From Cyprinodon diabolis (Eukaryota > Chordata > Actinopteri > Cyprinodontiformes > Cyprinodontidae), in NCBI GenBank assembly GCA_030533445.1, contig CM060068.1, positions 34,439,010-34,503,009 on the forward strand: DNA of 64,000 nt, in the 5' to 3' direction. The translations under genes were made by a program, and so were the position numbers. Below, piece by piece: positions 58,210 to 64,000 of the stretch. The notes under the pieces are model-generated. The model was not told the DNA's origin. It ran no database searches and worked only from the letters and a program-made list of their open reading frames with translations. The first letter of the stretch is position 1. Each line of letters starts with the position of its first letter.

Positions 58210-59180
58210 AGGATCCCTGTGGAAGCCCGTTTCCGCCAAAAATAAAATAAATTATCTAATTAAAACGAGATAGTATCTCATTATAACGAGATACTATCTT
58301 GTTATAATTTATTATCTTATAATGAAATAGTATCTCATTATAATGAGATAGTAAATCATTATAATGAGATACTATGTCAGTATAATGATAGTAACTCCTT
58401 AATTTGAGTTACTATCTCATTATTCTGAGATTTTTGTACCCTTGTTTATAGATGCTGGAGATCGGCCTTTTTTCCAGTGTAGTCCTGTTACTCTGACCAT
58501 GACTTGCATGATGTGCTCACTTCATCCACCTGGCATGGGAGCTGGCTCGGAGCTCGTCTGCCTGGCTGTGTGTTTCCTGGATGGGGCCGCATTTTACAGT
58601 TGCTTTTTGTATCTCTGCTTCTGTCTCCTTGAACCCCAGTCGGCCTCAGCAGATGGCTGCTCACACTGAGCCTGGTTCTGCTGGAGGTTTTTTCCTGTTA
58701 AAAGGGAGTTTTTCCTCTCTACTGTCGCTACAAGCATGCTTAGTGTGAGGGATTGCATTTGAGTCAATGAGTCAATGCAATCAACTGGTTTTCCTTAGAT
58801 AGGAAACTTTGAATCAATTTGACAGTATTATCTGGTTGAACTGTAAAGTGCCTTGAGATGACGTGTTGTGAATCGGCGCTATATAAATAAACTGAATTGA
58901 ATTATAATGAGATAATATCTAATTATAATGAGTTAGTAACTCAAAATAATGAGATAGTATCTCATAATGAGATGCTATCTCGTTACAATGGGTTACTATC
59001 TTATTATAATGGGATAGTAACACAAAATAATGAGATAGTATCTCATTATGAGATAGCATCTCATTATGTGATAGTATCTCATTATAATAAGATAATATAT
59101 CTTTATAATGAGATACTATGTCAATATTTTAAGATAATATCCCATTATTTTAAGATACTCATTATTAGGCTTCCATATAT
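58210..59180. mobile_element. minisatellite-bearing TIR element, split by a repeat
   Basis: Left end CCCTGTGGAAGCCCGTTTCC and right end (inverted) CCATATATGGAAGCC are short approximate inverted ends. The interior (58250-58435 and 58906-59165) is a tandem array of about 20-base units of the AATGAGATAGTATCTCATTAT type, each unit itself near-palindromic. A GAATTG-tailed repeat interrupts it at 58443-58905. Open frame 58897-59190 is the array read through and is not a gene. Confidence 0.7.
58443..58905 (+). repeat. GAATTGAATTG-tailed repeat, near full length, nested
   Basis: Contains GTGTAGTCCTGTTACTCTG, GGCATGGGAGCTGGCTCGG, CTCCTTGAACCCCAGTCGGC, GTTAAAAGGGAGTTTTTCC and GGCGCTATATAAATAAACTG, ending GAATTGAATT. 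It is the longest well-preserved copy here and lies within the minisatellite element. The frame at 58442-58669 is part of the repeat. Confidence 0.85.
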
Positions 59181-60040
59181 GGGCAGCTAAAAAACAGCAT
59201 TGAAACAAAAAACAAAAAAATTCTCCTTGCTGCTTGTACAATGACAAATGAAATATCAAACAGAATCAGTTATCAAAAACTTTCCCTTCCTGCAAGTTAC
59301 TGTTTGCATCGTTCTTACAAGTTTACTTTCCAAAAGACTTGCAATTTTTCCACTATTTGAGACTCAACACCGGAAAGTGAAAATGGGGACGAGCACGTAG
59401 GACGACCTTATATAAAGATATCACCAGAATGATTGACAATTATGAGGACCACTTATTTTGATGATCCACCTGGAAAAAGAACATCCTCCACTATACCTTT
59501 AATATATAAATAAAACGAAATTGCTATAGAGTATTTTAGAGGAGTTTATTAAGACATAAGTTGTTTACCAAAAAAAGTGACGTATTGCGTAAAAGCACAT
59601 TCAAAATTTGGGCAGAAAGAATGTAGTAATGGAAATGTATTAAAACAAGTTATAAGTGATATGACATTTTATAACCTTGTCTTTAGAGGACACTATACAT
59701 GTGAATTATGTTCAGACTTTACAAAAGTGACAATTATTACACCCTCACAAAAGTTATGCATTTTATATTTATATGGCAATTAGATACAAACATTTCTGGC
59801 ACCCAGTGTCACAAAACGTACGTTTTTAAGTAAAAAATAACAAGTAATCATGCCACAGGGTTTTATTTAGCACCAACAGTTGACAGTAATTTTCATTTCC
59901 CTTTGAAAATACATATAATGTTACGGTTTAATAGTCAGGGGAACTGAGCCCAACAGATATATTCTACTGATTCAGACCATTGGTATGAATTGTTAAAACT
60001 TGTATGTATAAAATTTACACTATTCCAATAAATTCAAAAT
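59181..60040. other. intergenic, nothing recognised
   Basis: AT-rich DNA between the split element and the presumed end of creb1; no feature supported. Confidence 0.5.
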
Positions 60041-63000
60041 GATGCTGTTAATTTTTTTGCCTTTTTATTTCTTCATTTAATCACACTGTAGTACAAATAA
60101 AAAGGAAGCTATATTACACGCTTTGATAAGCAAAGGAAAAACTAGTGCTTTCACATGTGAAAAACTCAGATCAAAGAAAGGAACCAGTTTATTTAACTAA
60201 AAAAAAGGATTAAGGTAAACAAATGAAAAATATATCAGCATAAATACGTTTAAGGAAAATTCTCCTGTAAAACATTTATTATTATTATTTTATATCTCTT
60301 GTCAGAGGACTGAGGTACCTTTGCCATGTAATTTCAATTCAACCTACAACATCAGATTATCTTGGATGGGATTAATCTAAAAACGATGAATTTTTAATAA
60401 TACTCTTTTTTATATGTTAAAGAATATTGATTCTTTTAAAGGTGATTGATAAATATGATCATAATAAAACTGAAAAGCTGAAAATGTATCCAGATTGGAG
60501 TTAGTTTCTGAATTGAGTGATATTTATATATTTCTAAAGGCAGATTCCAAATCACTTTCCATGCTATGATAAAAAAAAAAACAAGGGCTTCAATGCAGAG
60601 AAGAAAAAACATTGTGCTTTCATTTGACACCATTGTATTATATAAAAGGATTTGGTGTTTGAGCAGTTTACATTTCAAATATTAGAAAATATACATATAA
60701 TAATCAAAACAGTCACATTCACAGATGAACAGAAGAAAAAAAAAAGATCCAATTCACTTCTTTAGTGGCCCGACGTCTTTCAAGCGAATCAACTCTTTCT
60801 CTTAACACACTGCTGATCCAAAACAGATTGAAACATTCCAAAAATAAACCCCTCCAACACAGGCCCTTCCTCATTCACTAGCTGCCATAATGCTGGTTGG
60901 CCAGGAGGGACACAACAATGCACACACACACACACACAAAACATTGCTTAGAATTATACACTGATGTATATTACAAATATGCAGTCTTTTTTTTTCAATA
61001 CAAGTCATAAAAACATTTGTCAAACTGAAATATATGGTCTACACATGCTGTAGTCTATGTACAGTAATATAAAATATAGACAGCCACATACACATTTCTT
61101 CTCAATGCACACAAGTGATCTCATTCCAACAGGAGTGAATATACAACTTGTGTTATTTTCAAGAAATTGTAGCAAAATGTTTTGCTTTATAACAGATTTG
61201 CTAGAAAATAAAACACAATTTCATACATTTAAATGGTTCACATAAACAAAAGTGAAATATTTCAAAGAATACCAAATGAAATGAAAAGGAATTCATTGAG
61301 CGTAATTTTATACAAAGTTATATTGAATGATAATGTTTAACTTTGAACCCCTTTTTTTATTTTTAGGCTGTGCTCTTTTGCAATAAAATGTTTTATTCTA
61401 CACAAGCTGTTGTATACGGGGGATGTAACATGTGGTATAAATGTCGATAAGAAGAAACATCCATTTCAATGCAGAAACTTAAAACGCCTTCAAAAACCAA
61501 AATAACTGCTGTGCAAGTAATCCAACTGGACTATTGCTATACGATTTTATAAAGATTGTTTTGGTCTTGCAAAATTATTACTGCTTGTATTTTTTCCCAA
61601 ATTATTACCTTATTGTATGAGCTTTGACATATATTATGATGATGGAACAAAAAAAAAAAAATGCTAACACAATTATTCAGGGACGCCTTCGTTATCTTTA
61701 CTGTTTGAGATTTTTTTAAGCTGCAATCCCAGGATGCCGTGCAACACTAATGTCTGAAAAAGACAATGCTGCTCTTCGACATGCTCGGATACCCATAGGC
61801 GTCCTAGAACAGGTGCACAGAGCGCAGCTGACGTACAGCGCATTGGTGAAATTGAACCAGGCAGAGATAATTTACTATCGGAACCAATAGGTTTCATCTG
61901 CAGCCTCATTAGCAGAAGCCTCATCTACAGAAGGTGCAGGAGGGGAGTTTGTTGAAGATTCTTTATTAAAAAAATGATAAAGCTATGCAAGCTTTACTAT
62001 TAGAACATCATACTAGCTTTCCAAACCTAACTGACTGGTTGGGAGAGCATATTGAGGCTGTGCAGGCATTCCAGCTGGTAGAAATATAATAATAAAAAAA
62101 GAAAATTCATTAGTTAAGATCTTGATCGCCTTTATTAAATTAATGCTACACAATCAATGTTCCTTAAGTCACGCTTATGAAATGTAGTTTTATTTTATTG
62201 AAAGCAGATGGACTTTGTTTTTTACCAAGTTTAGGATTATGTTGAGGTATTGCCAAATGCCTATTTTTAAATGACTTAGATCAGTACTGCAAATGAAAAA
62301 TAAAATCTCATCTTTAGTTATTCTTAGTGTAGAGGTTAATAAATATAAAACAAACAACAAATCAAATAAGTGCTTTGTTTATGTCACAACTCTCCTTTTT
62401 TTTTGAGTGATAGTTTTGGGAGTGAGTTTCACTAGTTTTCCATTAGTTGCACATCAAGGTTAGATTTACAGTATTTTTCAGTCTGACTCTGACACGCCAA
62501 GTCCAGCTTACTAAGATTCTAACTATAGACATATTTCATTATAGGACCATTTAGTATATCGATATGATATAAAACATTGATATTTAACTAAAAAGGCAGT
62601 CAATATGTCTTAGGAGGCTTGTCATTGTCTGGCCTTTTTTGTAGGCAATTACAACAGTGTTGTAAATCATAACACAGGGTAAACAGATGTACCTTGAAGA
62701 CATTATTGCTTGCACAGTTAAAGTGAAACTATCCTAGAGTCCAATGAGGCGGAACGATGTTTAAAAGCTGAGAAACAGCCATTAACATCTTCGGTATGTC
62801 TCAGAAACTGACCTTTGTCTTTGACCTAGCTATGCTGGTACAGAAAATCAAACAGGAGTCTGCAATTTGAAAACAAATCTAAAAGGTTAGATCTCCACAG
62901 CATCATCTGACTCAGGCACCTTTTCCACAAAACAAACAACAGAAATGCATGATTTACAAACTAAAGCAGGATATGCTGACTTGCTGCTTTCTACAGCATC

Positions 63001-63300
63001 CAGCACCAAACTAAATAATTGTAACAGGATCTGTTTATAGTACCAGCTTTAAGACGGCACTTTTCTCATGTTTTCCCTATTTATTCTTATGACAGTACGT
63101 TACTTATGTTAAAATGTGTTGTACTGTTGAAGGTTAAATGGGTATAGCTTAAAAAAAAGAAACCAATAAATACAAAATTAAGAGGAAACCAAGAGGCCAG
63201 CCGTGAGCAGATTGGAAGGCCAGGCTGGCAGAATAAAACAGTCAGAGCATTTGAAAGAAACTGGAAACTACTTAGCCCAGCTCTGTGTTCAGGAGACAAG
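60041..63300 (-). other. creb1: creb1 probable 3' UTR
   Basis: The region following the creb1 stop on - is free of recognised transposons and AT-rich. A minus-strand AATAAA corresponds to TTTATT at about 60064, one of several candidate poly(A) signals. CREB1 transcripts in other vertebrates have long 3' UTRs; the extent here is inferred. A CA microsatellite is at 60917-60938. Confidence 0.4.
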
Positions 63301-63445
63301 CTACTCGGATTTATGACAGTAAAGATCTTTAAGTGCTTTCAGTTCTTCGATTAATGTCTTGTTTTGGTTCTCCAGGACAGCGACTCTGTTCTCCAGACAT
63401 TTAACATACTCCTTCTTCTTTCTGCGGCATTCCCGGGCTGCCTCT
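63301..63445 (-). CDS. creb1: creb1 last coding exon (bZIP)
   Basis: After a CTCTTACAG acceptor the exon gives the last base of an Arg codon, then EAARECRRKKKEYVKCLENR, a leucine zipper with leucines every seven residues (CLENRVA-VLENQNK-TLIEELK-ALKDLYC) and ends HKSE, TAG at 63301-63303. This is the C-terminal half of the CREB1 basic region and its dimerisation zipper, nearly identical to mammalian CREB1; ATF1 and CREM are close relatives, but the position next to ccnyl1 favours CREB1. CREB1 binds CRE sites (TGACGTCA) as a cAMP/PKA-responsive activator. Earlier exons lie beyond the right edge. In teleosts duplicated copies exist; which one this is cannot be told. Confidence 0.95.
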
Positions 63446-64000
63446 CTGTAAGAGGGAGGACAAACAGTACCGTTTCATTTCTTGTGTTTGGTTTAAAAGA
63501 GACTTGAATGGATCACAGGATCAGTAAAGATTGCAACGATAGCCCCATTTACACTATCCTTTTGAAACCGTGCAGAGAAGGGTCCGAGACACCAGACACA
63601 ACCGAACCGAATCTGCTACTAGTTCAACAGGCTCGGCACGGTTCATCTGTGGCTCAGTTATTTGGTAACAAAGAGTGCATGAGCAGACCGCATCATCTCC
63701 TATTTACAGTCAACTGACTAATTTTGCAGGTGTTCCAGCGTGTCCGGCTTTGTAATTCACAGATCCCTTCACCTGTTCACAACATGACCTTCTTCTAAGC
63801 CTATTAACCAAAAATGGCATCAAAAGAGCATGGTGCGGCCTGGAATGATGCAGAGACCAAAGCTCTCATTGAAATTTGGGTGGAGGATGTAATCCGGGCA
63901 CATAAGTACCTAAATGTTATGAGCGCCGACATTTTTGTTTGCGTAATTCCCGCATTGAAAGCTGTAGCACCGTGGACCCCCAATAGGAGGCGAGGAACCG
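63446..64000 (-). other. creb1: creb1 intron, partial
   Basis: Intron to the right of the last exon. From about 63540 it appears to consist of transposon-derived sequence (ATTTACACTATCC start) leading to the Myb/SANT-like ORF on +. Confidence 0.7.
63814..64000 (+). CDS. Myb/SANT-like domain ORF, partial, probably transposon-derived
   Basis: ATG at 63814-63816 after an A-rich CCAAAA context opens a frame that stays open to the window edge (62 residues): MASKEHGAAWNDAETKALIE, IWVEDVIRAHKY and onwards. The W-x-D-x-E-x-x-x-L-I-x-x-W arrangement is the start of a Myb/SANT-like (trihelix) DNA-binding domain, common in the accessory protein of PIF/Harbinger transposons and in domesticated MSANTD-type genes. 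It lies antisense in a creb1 intron. Residues after about 35 diverge from the usual domain, so the copy may be decayed. Whether it is a live element, a relic or a gene needs the sequence to the right. Confidence 0.5.
   Translation, partial: MASKEHGAAWNDAETKALIEIWVEDVIRAHKYLNVMSADIFVCVIPALKAVAPWTPNRRRGT

Noticed and set aside
58897..59190. 97-residue open frame rich in Asn/Tyr repeats
   Set aside because: It is the minisatellite array (AATGAGATAGTATCTC-type units) read through, not a protein gene.
1..64000. CRISPR arrays, bacterial operons, rRNA or functional tRNA genes
   Set aside because: None seen; the direct repeats are microsatellites or minisatellites and the only tRNA-like sequences are SINE heads.

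Overview
This is a vertebrate nuclear genome window, almost certainly from a ray-finned (teleost, acanthomorph-type) fish. Signs are GT-AG spliced vertebrate genes, AT-rich non-coding DNA, TA/GT microsatellites and teleost-style repeats: a tRNA-derived SINE ending in CATTTACCATTT, a repeat ending in GAATTGAATTG, hAT-like and other TIR elements, and Tc1 remnants. The species cannot be fixed from sequence alone.

Layout: (1) 1-13.7 kb holds the 3' end of plekhm3 on +, with its last two coding exons at 10525-10682 and 12795-12957. (2) 13.7-30.6 kb is intergenic, repeat-rich, with a few candidate regulatory patches. (3) 31457-33190 is an intact single-exon frizzled-5 gene (fzd5, 577 aa, +). (4) 33.8-39.1 kb is the gap between the convergent fzd5 and ccnyl1. 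(5) 39085-57243 is the complete cyclin Y-like 1 gene on -, ten coding exons, 345 aa, all junctions GT-AG with matching phases. (6) 57.2-58.2 kb is its probable promoter/leader. (7) 58.2-60 kb is mostly a minisatellite-bearing TIR element split by another repeat. (8) 60-63.3 kb is probable creb1 3' UTR, and 63301-63445 is the last creb1 coding exon (-, half of the bZIP). The right edge, inside a creb1 intron, holds the start of a Myb/SANT-like ORF, probably transposon-derived.

The order plekhm3-fzd5-ccnyl1-creb1 and the relative strands match the human 2q33 block, supporting orthology; no METTL21A coding sequence was seen between ccnyl1 and creb1. Functionally fzd5 (Wnt receptor) and ccnyl1 (membrane cyclin, whose family activates CDK14/16 to prime LRP6) both serve Wnt signalling, but they are separate, convergent genes.

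I see no wholly new biological system. The most unusual items are structural: a SINE whose 5' junction carries an inverted copy of its own target site (49286-49640), a minisatellite-filled TIR element containing a second, palindromic insertion with a 13-bp duplication (55877-56990), and an inverted pair of about 0.7-kb hAT-like elements upstream of fzd5.
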